A stretch of DNA of 64,000 nt from positions 62,001-126,000 of the forward strand of contig NZ_LRRU01000017.1 in NCBI RefSeq assembly GCF_001641615.1, written 5' to 3'. How positions within the stretch are numbered: the first letter of the stretch is position 1; every line of letters starts with the position of its first letter. This document shows, in pieces, positions 27,772 to 37,273 of this stretch. The notes under the pieces were generated by a model, which was not told the DNA's origin, did no database searches, and saw only the letters and a program-made list of their open reading frames with translations. This DNA is from Pseudoalteromonas gelatinilytica. GTDB taxonomy: Bacteria > Pseudomonadota > Gammaproteobacteria > Enterobacterales > Alteromonadaceae. The position numbers were made by a program, and so were the translations under genes.

Positions 27772-28337
27772 TGTTTAAACAGTCTTTACTAGTATTTGGT
27801 ACCGTTTTATTGCTGCAAGGCTGTGCAGCTGCTGTTGTCGCCGGTACAGCGGGTGCTGTAACTGCCGCGAATGATCGCCGCACAATTGGCTCGCAAATTG
27901 ACGATAACAACATCGAAATAAAAAGCTCTATCGCTATTAGTGAAAACGAGCGCCTTCATAAGTACGCCAACGTTAACGTTATCAGCGTTAATGGTATCGT
28001 GCTAATGATCGGCCAAGTAGCTAACCAAGAAATGAAAGATGAAGCACAACGTGCTATTGAAGGCGTTGATGGTATTCGTAAAATTCACAACCAAATTCGC
28101 ATTGGTTCAAATATTGGTATGAGCACGCAAACGCACGACTCTTGGTTAACCTCTAAGGTGAAAACGCAATTACTCACCACAGAGAGCATCAGCAGCAATA
28201 ACATCAAAGTAGTAACAGAGAATGGCGAAGTCTTTTTAATGGGCTTAGTGAGCGATTCTGAAGCGAATTTAGCGGTTGATGTAGCACGTAACGTATCAGG
28301 CGTTGAACGTGTTATTAAAGTGTTTGAATATCTGTAA
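27771..28337 (+). CDS. dolP: Dual BON-domain lipoprotein DolP (YraP)
   Basis: A 188-residue outer-membrane lipoprotein with signal peptide and lipobox LLLQGC. Two BON domains follow (about 45-115 and 122-188), each with the motif NVISVNGIVLMIGQV or KVVTENGEVFLMGLV. DolP binds anionic phospholipids and supports outer-membrane integrity and BAM function. It is the last gene of the lpoA cluster and is followed by a terminator. Confidence 0.94.
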   Translation: MFKQSLLVFGTVLLLQGCAAAVVAGTAGAVTAANDRRTIGSQIDDNNIEIKSSIAISENERLHKYANVNVISVNGIVLMIGQVANQEMKDEAQRAIEGVDGIRKIHNQIRIGSNIGMSTQTHDSWLTSKVKTQLLTTESISSNNIKVVTENGEVFLMGLVSDSEANLAVDVARNVSGVERVIKVFEYL

Positions 28338-28360
28338 CGCCAACCCATTAATTAATAATA

Positions 28361-28390
28361 AAAAACCCGCTTAATAGCGGGTTTTCTTTT
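28361..28390. terminator. Bidirectional terminator between dolP and sspB
   Basis: AAAACCCGC pairs with GCGGGTTTT around a 6-nt loop, with T runs on both strands between two convergent genes. Confidence 0.88.
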
Positions 28391-28402
28391 ATTTGAATAA
28401 GG

Positions 28403-28843
28403 TTACTTAATCACTCGTAAGTGGGCACCTTTTTTCTTCTCTGGCTTAGTTGGTGGTTCATCATCTGGCGTAATATCGTCAGCTGTTTCAACACTTTCTA
28501 ATACCGGAGCAAAATCGTCTTCGTCCTCGATGAATTCTTCTGCAGTAAATACAGTCCCTTCACCATTCTCACGTGCATAAATTGCGAGCACAGCTCCCAT
28601 AGGTACATACACTTGCATTGGTTGACCACCAAAGCGCGCATTGAAGCTAAGCTGTTGGTTGTCCATTGCAAATTGTGTTACCGCTGATGGGCTAATGTTC
28701 AAAACGATCTGACCGTCTTGCACAAACTGTGTTGGTACTTGTACAGCAGGAAAATCAGCGTTCACCACTAAGTGAGGTGTGCACTGATTATCAACAATCC
28801 AATCAAAGAAGGCGCGTAGTAAATAAGGACGATTAGGCGTCAT
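28403..28843 (-). CDS. sspB: ClpXP adaptor SspB
   Basis: A 146-residue adaptor that tethers ssrA-tagged proteins to ClpX. The N-terminal SspB fold (RPYLLRAFFDWIVDNQCTPHLVVNA) is followed by an acidic linker and a C-terminal basic tail, KKKGAHLRVIK, that matches the ClpX-binding XB motif. Its start overlaps the sspA stop by one base, and both follow the petABC genes, the usual operon order. Confidence 0.95.
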   Translation of the reverse strand: MTPNRPYLLRAFFDWIVDNQCTPHLVVNADFPAVQVPTQFVQDGQIVLNISPSAVTQFAMDNQQLSFNARFGGQPMQVYVPMGAVLAIYARENGEGTVFTAEEFIEDEDDFAPVLESVETADDITPDDEPPTKPEKKKGAHLRVIK

Positions 28844-29469
28844 TATAAACGGATCTCACGCTCAGCTTCAGTTAGTGAAGCTTGGAATGATTCACGCTCA
28901 AATAAACGCAACATGTATTCTTTAAGCTCTTTTGCGCCTGCGCCTGTAAGCTCAATGCCAAGCTCAGGTAAACGCCAAAGTAGCGGTGCTAAATAACAAT
29001 CAACTAAGCTGAACTCTTCGCTCATGAAGTAAGGTGCTTCAGAGAAGATTGGTGCGATTGCAAGTAACGCTTCTGTCAGCTCTTTACGTGCTTGCGCAGC
29101 TTCGCTGCTACCGCTAGTGATTTTGTTAGCTAGGCTATACCAATCCGTATCGATACGATGCATCATCAGACGACTACGGCCACGCATAACCGGATAAACT
29201 GGCATTAGTGGAGGATGAGGGAAACGTTCATCAAGGTATTCCATGATGATGTTTGCCTGATATAAACCAAGCTCACGATCGATCAGTGTTGGTACTGTAC
29301 CGTAAGGGTTAATCTCATGAAGTGCTTCTGGCAGGTTATCCTTTTCAGCCAGGTGAATGTCAACACTTACACCTTTTTCAGCAAGTACGATACGTACTTG
29401 GTGGCTATACATACAGTTAGCACCAGAAAACAGGGTCATTACAGGGCGCTTATTGGCAGCTACGGCCAT
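28843..29469 (-). CDS. sspA: Stringent starvation protein A (glutathione S-transferase fold)
   Basis: A 208-residue GST-fold protein that binds RNA polymerase and helps stationary-phase and stress expression. The thioredoxin-like part ([24 protein letters not shown]) and the helical C-terminal part ([20 protein letters not shown]) are typical. An in-frame upstream ATG at 29481 contains the GGAGGT ribosome site in its next codons, so the ATG at 29469 is preferred. It is upstream of sspB and separated from petC by a hairpin. Confidence 0.95.
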   Translation of the reverse strand: MAVAANKRPVMTLFSGANCMYSHQVRIVLAEKGVSVDIHLAEKDNLPEALHEINPYGTVPTLIDRELGLYQANIIMEYLDERFPHPPLMPVYPVMRGRSRLMMHRIDTDWYSLANKITSGSSEAAQARKELTEALLAIAPIFSEAPYFMSEEFSLVDCYLAPLLWRLPELGIELTGAGAKELKEYMLRLFERESFQASLTEAEREIRL

Positions 29470-29485
29470 GCCTACCTCCATTATA

Positions 29486-29520
29486 TTACAAAAACAGCAA
29501 TAGGGGCTTAAGCCCCTATT
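29486..29520 (-). terminator. Terminator after petC
   Basis: On the minus strand AATAGGGGCTT pairs with AAGCCCCTATT without spare loop bases and is followed by GCTGTTTTTG. It lies between petC and sspA and may partly uncouple them. Confidence 0.72.
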
Positions 29521-29548
29521 ACAAAATTACCTTTCAAAATGCCCAGGA

Positions 29549-30286
29549 TTAGTGAACATCTCTCCAGTATTCTTTCTTCAGCATGAATGCCAAGATAAAT
29601 AGAATCACTAGGAAACCAATTACCTTAATACCTATCGCTTCTGACTCTAAACGTGACGGCTCGCCAACGTAAGCTAAGAAGTTAGTTAGGTCGCGAGCAG
29701 CGCGATCGTACTCGTCGTCACTCATTTCACCTGAACCATCTGTTTCAGTGCCAACAACTTTAGTCACTGTGTGACCGTGTTCTTCCACTTCTTCAGTGAT
29801 TGGTGTTGGTAAACCTTGTAGTTCTTGAAGAACGTGTGGCATACCTACCGATGGGAAAACAACGTTGTTTACGCCAAACGGACGAGATTCATCTTTATAG
29901 AATGACTTCAGGTAAGTGTAGATCCAGTCAGTACCACGAACTCGCGCTACAAGCGTAAGATCCGGTGGCGCTGCGCCAAACCATTTAGCTGCGTCATCTT
30001 TATCAATCGCATTCTTGATGTGGCTACCTACTTTAGAGCCATCAAAAATTAGTTGCTCTTGACCAATTTCAGTAGGAATACCGATATCGCGGAACGTACG
30101 CTCATAACGTTGATACTGCATTTGGTGACAACCAAGACAGTAGTTCATGAACAATTTAGCACCACGTTGTAAAGACGCGTTGTCTTTCAGGTCAATGTTC
30201 GCATCCATTAAAGGAACCGAAGGACCTGCTGCCATTGTCAACGATGGCAACAATGCGAATAAACCGATAATTAGCTTTTTCATCAT
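29549..30286 (-). CDS. petC: Ubiquinol-cytochrome c reductase, cytochrome c1
   Basis: A 245-residue cytochrome c1 of the bc1 complex. A cleaved signal peptide ends at MAA, the haem site CLGCH lies near 50, and the axial methionine is probably in FPSVGMPHVL. A single C-terminal membrane helix (IGIKVIGFLVILFILAFML) anchors it with the haem domain in the periplasm. The start overlaps the petB stop by 4 bp. Confidence 0.96.
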   Translation of the reverse strand: MMKKLIIGLFALLPSLTMAAGPSVPLMDANIDLKDNASLQRGAKLFMNYCLGCHQMQYQRYERTFRDIGIPTEIGQEQLIFDGSKVGSHIKNAIDKDDAAKWFGAAPPDLTLVARVRGTDWIYTYLKSFYKDESRPFGVNNVVFPSVGMPHVLQELQGLPTPITEEVEEHGHTVTKVVGTETDGSGEMSDDEYDRAARDLTNFLAYVGEPSRLESEAIGIKVIGFLVILFILAFMLKKEYWRDVH

Positions 30287-31548
30287 TTCGTCAACCTCGT
30301 TGGTAATGGCTTAGTTTTCTCATTCTTGCTGTAAACAAATAACAATACGAAGAACATGAAGTATGTCACAGTCGTGATTTGTGATAACAGCGTTTTGAAA
30401 TCAGTTTGTGGTGTAGCACCAACCCAACCCAAGATAACGAACGTTACCACGAATTGTGCGATGTTAAGTTTATGGAAACCACAACGATAACGAATAGAGC
30501 GAACCGAACCACGGTCAATCCAAGGTAGTAACGCAAGCACTACGATAGATGCACCCATCGCGATAACACCGATTAGTTTATCTGGGATAGCGCGCAGAAT
30601 CGCATAGAATGGCGTAAAGTACCAAACAGGGAAAATGTGCTCTGGTGTTTTCAGTGGGTTAGCAGCTTCGAAGTTTGGCGCTTCTAAGAAGAAACCATTC
30701 ATCGCAGGCATAAAGAACACAACCCAACAGAATAAGATTAAGAAACCAACCACACCCACAATATCTTTCACTGTGTAGTAAGGGTGGAACGGGATTGCAT
30801 CAACAATGTCTTTCTTGTTGGTGTAATACTCGTGGAATTTAAATTTAGGCTTATCTTCTTCAGCAACAGTGCCTTTCTTACGCTTGATTTCAACACCATC
30901 TGGGTTGTTTGAACCCACTTCGTGTAGTGCAACAATGTGTAAGAATACTAAGATAACGATTACTAAAGGTAATGCAATTACGTGTAGTGCAAAGAAGCGG
31001 TTAAGCGTAGCACCAGAAATTACGTAGTCACCACGGATCCAAAGCGTTAAGTCATCACCAATTACCGGAATCGCACCGAATAGTGAAATGATTACCTGTG
31101 CACCCCAGAAAGACATTTGTCCCCAAGGAAGTAAGTAACCCATGAAAGCTTCAGCCATAAGCGCTAAGAAGATGAACATACCGAATAACCACAGTAGTTC
31201 ACGTGGTTTTTGGTAAGAACCGTAGATCATGCCACGGAACATGTGCAGATATACAACGATAAAGAACGCTGATGCACCTGTTGAGTGAAGGTAACGAAGT
31301 AACCAACCGTATTCAACATCACGCATGATGTATTCTACCGATGCGAAAGCACCTTCAGCAGACGGTACGAAGTTCATTGTTAACCAGATACCAGTTACGA
31401 TTTGGTTAACAAGTACTAACATGGCTAGTGAGCCAAAGAAGTACCAGAAGTTAAAGTTTTTTGGTGCTGGATACTGTGCAATGTGCATGTTCCAAACACG
31501 TGTCATTGGAATACGATCGTCGATCCAACCAATAATTTTACCAAACAT
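30283..31548 (-). CDS. petB: Ubiquinol-cytochrome c reductase, cytochrome b
   Basis: A 421-residue eight-helix cytochrome b that carries the two b haems and the quinol oxidation and reduction sites. The paired histidines are visible in helix B (RYLHSTGASAFFIVVYLHMFRG) and helix D (LHVIALPLVIVILVFLHIVALHE), and the Qo-site PEWY signature appears as PVWYFTPFYA. It overlaps petA by one base, giving a tightly coupled petABC operon. Confidence 0.96.
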   Translation of the reverse strand: MFGKIIGWIDDRIPMTRVWNMHIAQYPAPKNFNFWYFFGSLAMLVLVNQIVTGIWLTMNFVPSAEGAFASVEYIMRDVEYGWLLRYLHSTGASAFFIVVYLHMFRGMIYGSYQKPRELLWLFGMFIFLALMAEAFMGYLLPWGQMSFWGAQVIISLFGAIPVIGDDLTLWIRGDYVISGATLNRFFALHVIALPLVIVILVFLHIVALHEVGSNNPDGVEIKRKKGTVAEEDKPKFKFHEYYTNKKDIVDAIPFHPYYTVKDIVGVVGFLILFCWVVFFMPAMNGFFLEAPNFEAANPLKTPEHIFPVWYFTPFYAILRAIPDKLIGVIAMGASIVVLALLPWIDRGSVRSIRYRCGFHKLNIAQFVVTFVILGWVGATPQTDFKTLLSQITTVTYFMFFVLLFVYSKNEKTKPLPTRLTK

Positions 31549-32138
31549 TACGCCACTCCTTTTTCTTCACCGACTAGAATAGTCGTGTCATCAAGGAAGG
31601 TATACGGAGGGATTTCTAGATTTAATGGTGCAGGTACAGATTGGAATACACGACCAGCCATATCAAATTTAGAACCGTGACACGGACAGAAGAAACCGTC
31701 GTCTGTGCCCTCTACTTTTTCACCAAAGCCACCTTGTAGGAAGCTAGGAGAACAACCTAAGTGCGTACAAATACCAACAGCAACGAAGATCTCAGGACGT
31801 TGAGAACGGTATTCGTTTGTTGATGATTCAGGTTGTTGAGGCTCTTCAGATGCAGGATCACGAAGTTGACCTTCATGTTCTTTCATCTGTTCAAGCATTT
31901 TTGGTGTACGATTAATAACCCAAACAGGTTTTCCTCGCCACTCAACACGTATTAATTGCCCTGGCTCAAGCTTGCTGATATCTACTTCTACAGGCGCACC
32001 CGCAGATTTAGCTCGCTCACTTGGATTCCAAGACGCAATAAAAGGAACAGCAGCCCCAGCCGCACCAACACCACCAACAACAGAGGTAGCTATGGTTAAA
32101 AAGCGACGTCGGCCATTGTCTACAGGCGCATTGCTCAT
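31548..32138 (-). CDS. petA: Ubiquinol-cytochrome c reductase, Rieske iron-sulfur subunit
   Basis: A 196-residue Rieske protein. A twin-arginine motif (RRRFLT) precedes the membrane anchor, consistent with Tat insertion. The 2Fe-2S ligands are in CTHLGCS and CPCHGS. The frame is open to an upstream ATG at 32174, which has no ribosome site; the ATG at 32138 (MSNAPVDNGRRR) has GGAG at the right distance and is preferred. It is the first gene of petABC. Confidence 0.95.
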   Translation of the reverse strand: MSNAPVDNGRRRFLTIATSVVGGVGAAGAAVPFIASWNPSERAKSAGAPVEVDISKLEPGQLIRVEWRGKPVWVINRTPKMLEQMKEHEGQLRDPASEEPQQPESSTNEYRSQRPEIFVAVGICTHLGCSPSFLQGGFGEKVEGTDDGFFCPCHGSKFDMAGRVFQSVPAPLNLEIPPYTFLDDTTILVGEEKGVA

Positions 32139-32587
32139 CCACTTATCTCCACTATGATTCCCAACACTTGCCATATTGAGAACATCAGTTACAGCAGGTT
32201 AATTTTTAGAAATTTCAAAATAGACGCGATCATAATTAAAACCCTTGATTAAAACAAGGTTATTCACAGTCTCATGCTCGAATAAACCCGATTTAATGAA
32301 TTATTAATTTAGGTTAGCTCGAGTATGAAGCCGCTGGTTATGATAACGCATATAAAAAAACAATATACTGACCAAGATCAACCTCACTAAGAGGAAACAG
32401 AATTCTGCATTAGCTGTTGTTGAACTCACTCACATTACTTGCCCCCCAATTGTAGCAAAAAATTTCATCAATTAACTGATGGATTTAAGCTAATTTTGCT
32501 AAATCTTGAAGTTTTTTTACTGTTATACGTACTAATTATTAACAGTGGTTAAATATCGAACGAAAAAAAGGTAGGTTTTTGTACATC

Positions 32588-32629
<42 letters not shown>

Positions 32630-32695
32630 AAGCGTATGGGAATATTATGCCTTGGCAAGAACTTGTTCATTCAAGCAGTAAGCTCACCTCTCATT

Positions 32696-32722
32696 CAGCT
32701 AGAAACTGACGGCTGACAGCTC
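32696..32722. repeat. Short direct repeat, copy 1 (left of rpsI)
   Basis: CAGCTAGAAACTGACGGCTG followed by ACAGCTC. A near-identical sequence with an 8-bp internal duplication lies at 33986-34020, so the two flank rplM-rpsI in the same orientation. Confidence 0.85.
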
Positions 32723-32730
32723 CAAAAACA

Positions 32731-32756
32731 AAAAACCCAGCCGGAGCTGGGTTTTT
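32731..32756. terminator. Terminator after rpsI
   Basis: AAAAACCCAGC pairs with GCTGGGTTTTT around CGGA. On the minus strand it lies 22 bp after the rpsI stop and ends in a T run. Confidence 0.9.
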
Positions 32757-32778
32757 GGTATTCTGATAAACGTAAATA

Positions 32779-33168
32779 TTAACGTTTTGAGAATTGTGGA
32801 CGCTTACGTGCTTTCTTAAGACCCACTTTCTTACGCTCAACTTTACGTGCATCACGTGTAACGAAACCTGCTTTACGAAGTGTAGGACGTAGAGACTCGT
32901 CAAACTCCATAAGTGCACGAGTGATACCGTGACGGATAGCACCAGCTTGACCAGTAGTACCACCACCAGAAACAGTGATGTGTAGGTCAAACTTTTCAGT
33001 CATTTCTACGTGCTCTAATGCTTGACGAACAACCATGCGAGCAGTTTCACGACCGAAGTACTCTTCTAGAGAGCGCTTGTTGATTACGATGTTACCAGTG
33101 CCTGGGCGTAAGAATACGCGAGCACTTGAACTTTTACGACGACCTGTACCGTAGTATTGATTTGCCAT
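32779..33168 (-). CDS. rpsI: 30S ribosomal protein S9
   Basis: A 129-residue S9 with the full family pattern: [21 protein letters not shown] at the N-terminus and the basic tail [17 protein letters not shown] that reaches the P-site tRNA. It is 11 bp downstream of rplM, the usual L13-S9 pair. Confidence 0.98.
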   Translation of the reverse strand: MANQYYGTGRRKSSSARVFLRPGTGNIVINKRSLEEYFGRETARMVVRQALEHVEMTEKFDLHITVSGGGTTGQAGAIRHGITRALMEFDESLRPTLRKAGFVTRDARKVERKKVGLKKARKRPQFSKR

Positions 33169-33179
33169 GATAGTGCTCC

Positions 33180-33608
33180 TTAAATGTCTAGAACCTGAGG
33201 CTGTTGTGCAGCATGGTTGTGCTCAGTACCTGCGTAAACTTTAAGTTTACGGTACATAGCGCGGCCTAAAGGACCACGTGGCAACATGCCTTTAACAGCT
33301 TTTTCGATGATCATTTCAGGCTTTGCAGCTTGAAGCTTGTCGAAAGTAGTAGACTTAAGACCACCTGGGAAACCAGTGTGTGCGTGGTACATTTTGTCTT
33401 TTGCTTTATTACCAGTAACAGTAACTTTCTCTGCGTTGATAACGATGATGTAATCACCAGTATCTACGTGAGGAGTGTACTCAGCTTTATGCTTACCGCG
33501 TAGGCGACGAGCGATTTCAGTAGCGATGCGACCTAAAGTTTTACCTTCAGCGTCAACTACGTACCAGTCACGTTTTACTGTTTCTGGCTTAGCAACAAAC
33601 GTTTTCAT
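33180..33608 (-). CDS. rplM: 50S ribosomal protein L13
   Basis: A 142-residue L13 with signatures [37 protein letters not shown] and [10 protein letters not shown]. In E. coli L13 represses its own operon through the mRNA leader. It is the first gene of rplM-rpsI. Confidence 0.98.
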   Translation of the reverse strand: MKTFVAKPETVKRDWYVVDAEGKTLGRIATEIARRLRGKHKAEYTPHVDTGDYIIVINAEKVTVTGNKAKDKMYHAHTGFPGGLKSTTFDKLQAAKPEMIIEKAVKGMLPRGPLGRAMYRKLKVYAGTEHNHAAQQPQVLDI

Positions 33609-33644
33609 TTATTAAAATCCAATGTTTTTTAATTTAAAACCACA

Positions 33645-33664
33645 GGTAATTATTATTAATTACC
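33645..33664 (-). promoter_or_regulatory. Hairpin in the rplM 5' leader
   Basis: GGTAATTA and TAATTACC form 8-bp arms around a 4-nt loop, 37 bp upstream of the rplM ATG. L13 autoregulation through a leader structure is known in E. coli; equivalence of this hairpin is a guess. Confidence 0.3.
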
Positions 33665-33823
33665 GCTCTAAGTTGAATGCTTTAACCCCTTCGAGTTTAA
33701 GACTTTGAGCCGTCAATTAGAGGCTAAACTAATATCTGGCAATAGAACGCAACGTGGCAGACGCGGGAGTATACCAGCACTTAAACCACATTGCTATATG
33801 ATGGTTGTTTTTTATTCGAGAAA

Positions 33824-33910
33824 ATCAGCTATCAGCTATCAGCTATCAGCTATCAGCTATCAGCTATCAGCTATCAGCTATCAGCTATCAGCTATCAGCT
33901 ATCAGCTATC
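33824..33910. repeat. Heptanucleotide tandem repeat ATCAGCT x12.4
   Basis: Twelve perfect copies of the 7-bp unit ATCAGCT plus a partial unit, 87 bp in all, upstream of the rplM promoter region. It has the same unit length as, but a different sequence from, the array at 32588-32629. Confidence 0.97.
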
Positions 33911-33985
33911 AAAAGCTTAAAAATCGAAAAATGAATGTAAAGCTACTTCAGTTCATTAACACAAATAACTAAACCACTATCTCGA

Positions 33986-34020
33986 TCAGCTAAAAACTGA
34001 CGGCTGAAGGCTGACAGCTC
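33986..34020. repeat. Short direct repeat, copy 2 (right of rplM)
   Basis: Reads CAGCTAAAAACTGACGGCTG, then AAGGCTG and ACAGCTC. It matches 32696-32722 apart from one base and the inserted AAGGCTG(A), itself a partial duplication. Confidence 0.85.
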
Positions 34021-34022
34021 TA

Positions 34023-35111
34023 CTACGCTAGATGCTCTTTTGCTAAATACTCTAGCGATTGCATTTCTTGTAGACGGCTAATACAACGCTTAAATTCAAA
34101 ATTTAAGTTACCTTCGCTGTATAGCTCGGTTATTGGCTTTTCTGCAGAGATAATTAGCGTTACATGGCGCTCGTAAAATTCATCCACTAACGCGATAAAA
34201 CGACGTGCCGCATCATCATTGGCTTGGCCTAATGATTTTACGTTAGACAAAATCACCGTGTTATAAAGTCGGCTTATTTCCATGTAATCAACTTGGCTGC
34301 GGGCTGTTTCGCATAGTTCACTAAACTCAAACATAGCAATACAGTCAGACACTTTACGGGTTTTGATCATCCGCCCTTCAATTTCAATTTCTTTATCGAG
34401 CACACCCGGCTCAGGTGACAACTTATCGAAGTATTCAAATAAATTATCATCAGCTTGCTTATCAAGCGGACTATGGAAAATTTCGGCTTGCTCAAGGGTA
34501 CGTAAACGATAATCAACCCCTGAGTCTACATTTACGATTTCGGTGTTGGCTTTTACCAGCTCAATTGCTGGTAAGAAACGCGCACGTTGTAAACCGTTTC
34601 GATACAGCTCATCAGGCACAATGTTTGATGTCGCAACCAGCACGATACCGCGCTCAAATAAGGCTTCCATCAAACCACCTAGCAGCATTGCATCTGTGAT
34701 ATCTTGCACAAAAAATTCATCAAAACAGATAATGTCTGTTTCAGATTTAAAGATATCTGCAACCACATTTAATGGGTTACTAGTATTTTTTAACTTTTTA
34801 AGCTCATCGTGCACGCGATGCATAAAACGGTGAAAGTGCACACGCATTTTACGGTCAGTGGGTAAAGCTTCGTAGAAAGTATCAACTAAATAGGTCTTAC
34901 CTCTGCCTACTCCGCCCCAAAAATACAGCCCTTTTATACTCGGCGTGCTATCTTTAGAGAATAGTTTGGCAAACCATCCCTTCGCGGCGGGTTTGTCTGC
35001 CGTTAGGTCATCATAGAGTCTTTGCAAATGGCGCACTGCATTTTCTTGCGCTGCATCATGTACGAAGTCTTCACGTTGTAAATCTTGTTGGTATTTCTGC
35101 CAAGGAGTCAT
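34023..35111 (-). CDS. zapE: Cell division ATPase ZapE (AFG1-like)
   Basis: A 362-residue P-loop ATPase of the AFG1/ZapE family that destabilises FtsZ polymers during constriction and stress. Walker A is GGVGRGKT (near 70), Walker B IICFDEFFVQD. Other conserved stretches are FHRFMHRVHDEL and VATSNIVPDELYRNGLQRARFLPAI. It is divergent from zapG, the usual gammaproteobacterial arrangement beside degQ-degS. Confidence 0.95.
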   Translation of the reverse strand: MTPWQKYQQDLQREDFVHDAAQENAVRHLQRLYDDLTADKPAAKGWFAKLFSKDSTPSIKGLYFWGGVGRGKTYLVDTFYEALPTDRKMRVHFHRFMHRVHDELKKLKNTSNPLNVVADIFKSETDIICFDEFFVQDITDAMLLGGLMEALFERGIVLVATSNIVPDELYRNGLQRARFLPAIELVKANTEIVNVDSGVDYRLRTLEQAEIFHSPLDKQADDNLFEYFDKLSPEPGVLDKEIEIEGRMIKTRKVSDCIAMFEFSELCETARSQVDYMEISRLYNTVILSNVKSLGQANDDAARRFIALVDEFYERHVTLIISAEKPITELYSEGNLNFEFKRCISRLQEMQSLEYLAKEHLA

Positions 35112-35279
35112 AGGTCGTTACAATAAAACACAGTTAAATTTGCACAGTATATTAACACGCATCGTATCTCAGGGTATATTAACCCGCAGTATGATTTCAC
35201 AATCAAATTAAGCATATTTTAATAATGATTGGACTATAAAGTATTTGTTTTTGTTATTTTTTCCCAAAGGGGTAGGTTT

Positions 35280-35723
35280 ATGGGCACAATTACCTGGGTA
35301 GGTATTCTAATTATCGTTGCAATTTCAGCATTCTTCATTGGTGCTTTTGTAACCAAAAAACAATTTAAGCAAGACGAACTAGAACAACAAGTCGAGCAAG
35401 CAAACAATGCACTTGAGCAATACCGCCAAGATGTAGCTGATCACCTAGCAAGCACAGGTAAACTAGTATCTAAAATGAAAGATAACTACGACCAGCTGCT
35501 AAACCATGTAGAAGAAACAAACAAACTATTACTTGCTGATAAAAAACAGCACCCAAATGAGCCGTTCTTTTCTAAAGAAACGACTGAGCAACTACAAAAC
35601 TCACTGCAAGACCGCAGAGGCGATCGTTCAAGCGCAGAAGCTCAACCTGCTGACTATGTTGTCGGTGAAACAGGCTTATTTACCGGTTCACAGAAAGTTT
35701 CAGAACATTCTAAAGCCTCTTGA
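35280..35723 (+). CDS. zapG: Z-ring associated protein ZapG (YhcB, DUF1043)
   Basis: A 147-residue inner-membrane protein: one N-terminal helix (WVGILIIVAISAFFIGAFV), a long coiled coil (about 28-90), and a disordered tail with the family motif DYVVGETGLF. YhcB/ZapG links envelope growth and division. The frame opens at 35229, but AAAGGGGTAGG is spaced for the ATG at 35280, and the MGTITW start fits the family better. Confidence 0.92.
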   Translation: MGTITWVGILIIVAISAFFIGAFVTKKQFKQDELEQQVEQANNALEQYRQDVADHLASTGKLVSKMKDNYDQLLNHVEETNKLLLADKKQHPNEPFFSKETTEQLQNSLQDRRGDRSSAEAQPADYVVGETGLFTGSQKVSEHSKAS

Positions 35724-35779
35724 TGAACTTTTTTTTGACCCCATAGTCTTTAGATATAACAGCTTTATATCTAAACCAA

Positions 35780-35807
35780 GAAAAGGGCTGCTTATGCAGC
35801 CCTTTTT
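35780..35807 (+). terminator. Terminator after zapG
   Basis: AAAAGGGCTGC pairs with GCAGCCCTTTTT around TTAT, 57 bp beyond the zapG stop. Confidence 0.9.
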
Positions 35808-35846
35808 AGTTTTTGCTTTATCTCTGAAGTGGAGTAAACCCAGACT

Positions 35847-37199
35847 ATGAAAATGAAATTATCTGTTATCAGTGCTGCTATTTTATCTTCAAGCTTATTA
35901 TTAAGCCCTGCAATTTCAATGGCAAAACTTCCTGTTGCTGTTAATGGTCAACAATTGCCAACCCTCGCGCCTATGCTTGAGCAAATCACACCAGGTGTGG
36001 TGAGTATTCAAGTATCAGGTTCAAAAGAAGTCCGCCGCCGTGCGACACCATTTGATGATTTTTTTGGTGTTCCTCGTGGGGGCAGTCAAAAGCGTGAATT
36101 TAGTGGCCTAGGCTCAGGTGTGATCATTGATGCTAAAGAAGGTTACGTGGTAACTAATAACCATGTTATCGAAGATGCCGAAAAAATGGTGGTAACCTTA
36201 GAGGATGGCCGAGAATACGAAGCGACCAAAATTGGTAGCGATAAGGAATCAGACATTGCTTTACTACAAATTGACGCTGAAGATTTAACGGCGCTTAAAA
36301 TTGCCGATTCAGACCAATTACGTGTAGGTGATTTTGCTGTGGCCATTGGTAACCCATTTGGTTTAAGTCACACAGTTACATCAGGTATCGTTAGTGCGCT
36401 TGGCCGCAGCGGTTTAAATATAGAAGGTTATGAAGACTTTATTCAAACCGATGCCGCTATCAACCAAGGTAACTCAGGCGGTGCGTTAGTAAATCTAAAT
36501 GGTGAGCTTATCGGTATTAACACCGCTATTTTAGGCGCATCTGGCGGTAACGTGGGGATCGGCTTCGCTATTCCTTCTACCATGATGAAAAACCTAGTTG
36601 ACCAAATTATCGAACACGGCGAAGTGCGTCGTGGCTCGTTAGGTATTTCGGGTCGCCCACTTGACGCTGGCCTTGCTAAAGCACAGCAGCTTGACGTAAA
36701 ACAAGGCGCTTACGTTATGCAAGTAATGGATGATACAGCAGCAAGCAAAGCGGGTATCAAAGCCGGTGATGTAATTATCAGCGTCGATGGCACTGAAATT
36801 AGTGGCTTCCATGAACTGCGCAGTAAAATTGCCACCCTTGGTGAAGGCAAAAAAGTGAAACTTGGCCTTTATCGAGATGGTAAAGTGAAAACCGTTAGTG
36901 TCACGCTAGATGGTGCATCAGCAACCACTGCTGCTGGCGAAGAGACACACCCAGCATTCCAGGGTGCAACCCTTGAAAATACACAAAAGAGTGATGGTAA
37001 AGGTGTTGAAGTAACCGGTGTTGAAGCACGCTCTCCTGCTGCTCGTGTTGGCCTTGAAGAAGGTGACGTGATCATGCAAGTGAACCGTCAACGTGTTGAA
37101 ACAATTCGCGACATGAACAAGATCATCGAAAATACCAAAGGTAACATAGTACTAGGTGTTAAACGTGGTAGAGAGCTTGTTTTCGTACTTATTCAGTAA
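35847..37199 (+). CDS. degQ: Periplasmic serine endoprotease DegQ
   Basis: A 450-residue HtrA-family protease-chaperone. The signal peptide ends at SMA (about 26). The triad is visible in VTNNHVIE (His), SDIALLQI (Asp) and NQGNSGGAL (Ser). Two PDZ domains follow (about 260-355 and 365-450). Two PDZ domains and no extended Q-linker fit DegQ rather than DegP. It is followed by degS as in E. coli. Confidence 0.94.
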   Translation: MKMKLSVISAAILSSSLLLSPAISMAKLPVAVNGQQLPTLAPMLEQITPGVVSIQVSGSKEVRRRATPFDDFFGVPRGGSQKREFSGLGSGVIIDAKEGYVVTNNHVIEDAEKMVVTLEDGREYEATKIGSDKESDIALLQIDAEDLTALKIADSDQLRVGDFAVAIGNPFGLSHTVTSGIVSALGRSGLNIEGYEDFIQTDAAINQGNSGGALVNLNGELIGINTAILGASGGNVGIGFAIPSTMMKNLVDQIIEHGEVRRGSLGISGRPLDAGLAKAQQLDVKQGAYVMQVMDDTAASKAGIKAGDVIISVDGTEISGFHELRSKIATLGEGKKVKLGLYRDGKVKTVSVTLDGASATTAAGEETHPAFQGATLENTQKSDGKGVEVTGVEARSPAARVGLEEGDVIMQVNRQRVETIRDMNKIIENTKGNIVLGVKRGRELVFVLIQ

Positions 37200-37220
37200 A
37201 CCTAGTTGATAAATCATGAA

Positions 37221-37256
37221 AAAATAACAGCGGTGCTTGCCGCTGTTATTTTTTTT
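37221..37256 (+). terminator. Terminator after degQ
   Basis: AAAATAACAGCGG pairs with CCGCTGTTATTTT around TGCTTG and is followed by more T, separating degQ from degS. Confidence 0.92.
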
Positions 37257-37273
37257 GTGCCATCATTAAGGGA

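Larger units (their letters stand above)
33609..34022. other. 414-bp gap without genes between rplM and zapE
   Basis: Contains the rplM leader with a possible hairpin at 33645-33664, the promoter of rplM-rpsI, the 12-copy heptamer array at 33824-33910, and a second short direct repeat at 33986-34020. The open frame through the heptamer array encodes only ISYQLSA repeats and is not a gene. Confidence 0.6.

Noticed and set aside
32691..32990. 99-residue minus-strand frame overlapping rpsI
   Set aside because: It is out of frame with the certain S9 gene and runs through its terminator.
33705..33920. 71-residue frame with repeated ISYQLSA
   Set aside because: It is a translation of the 7-bp tandem repeat with no ribosome site or family match.
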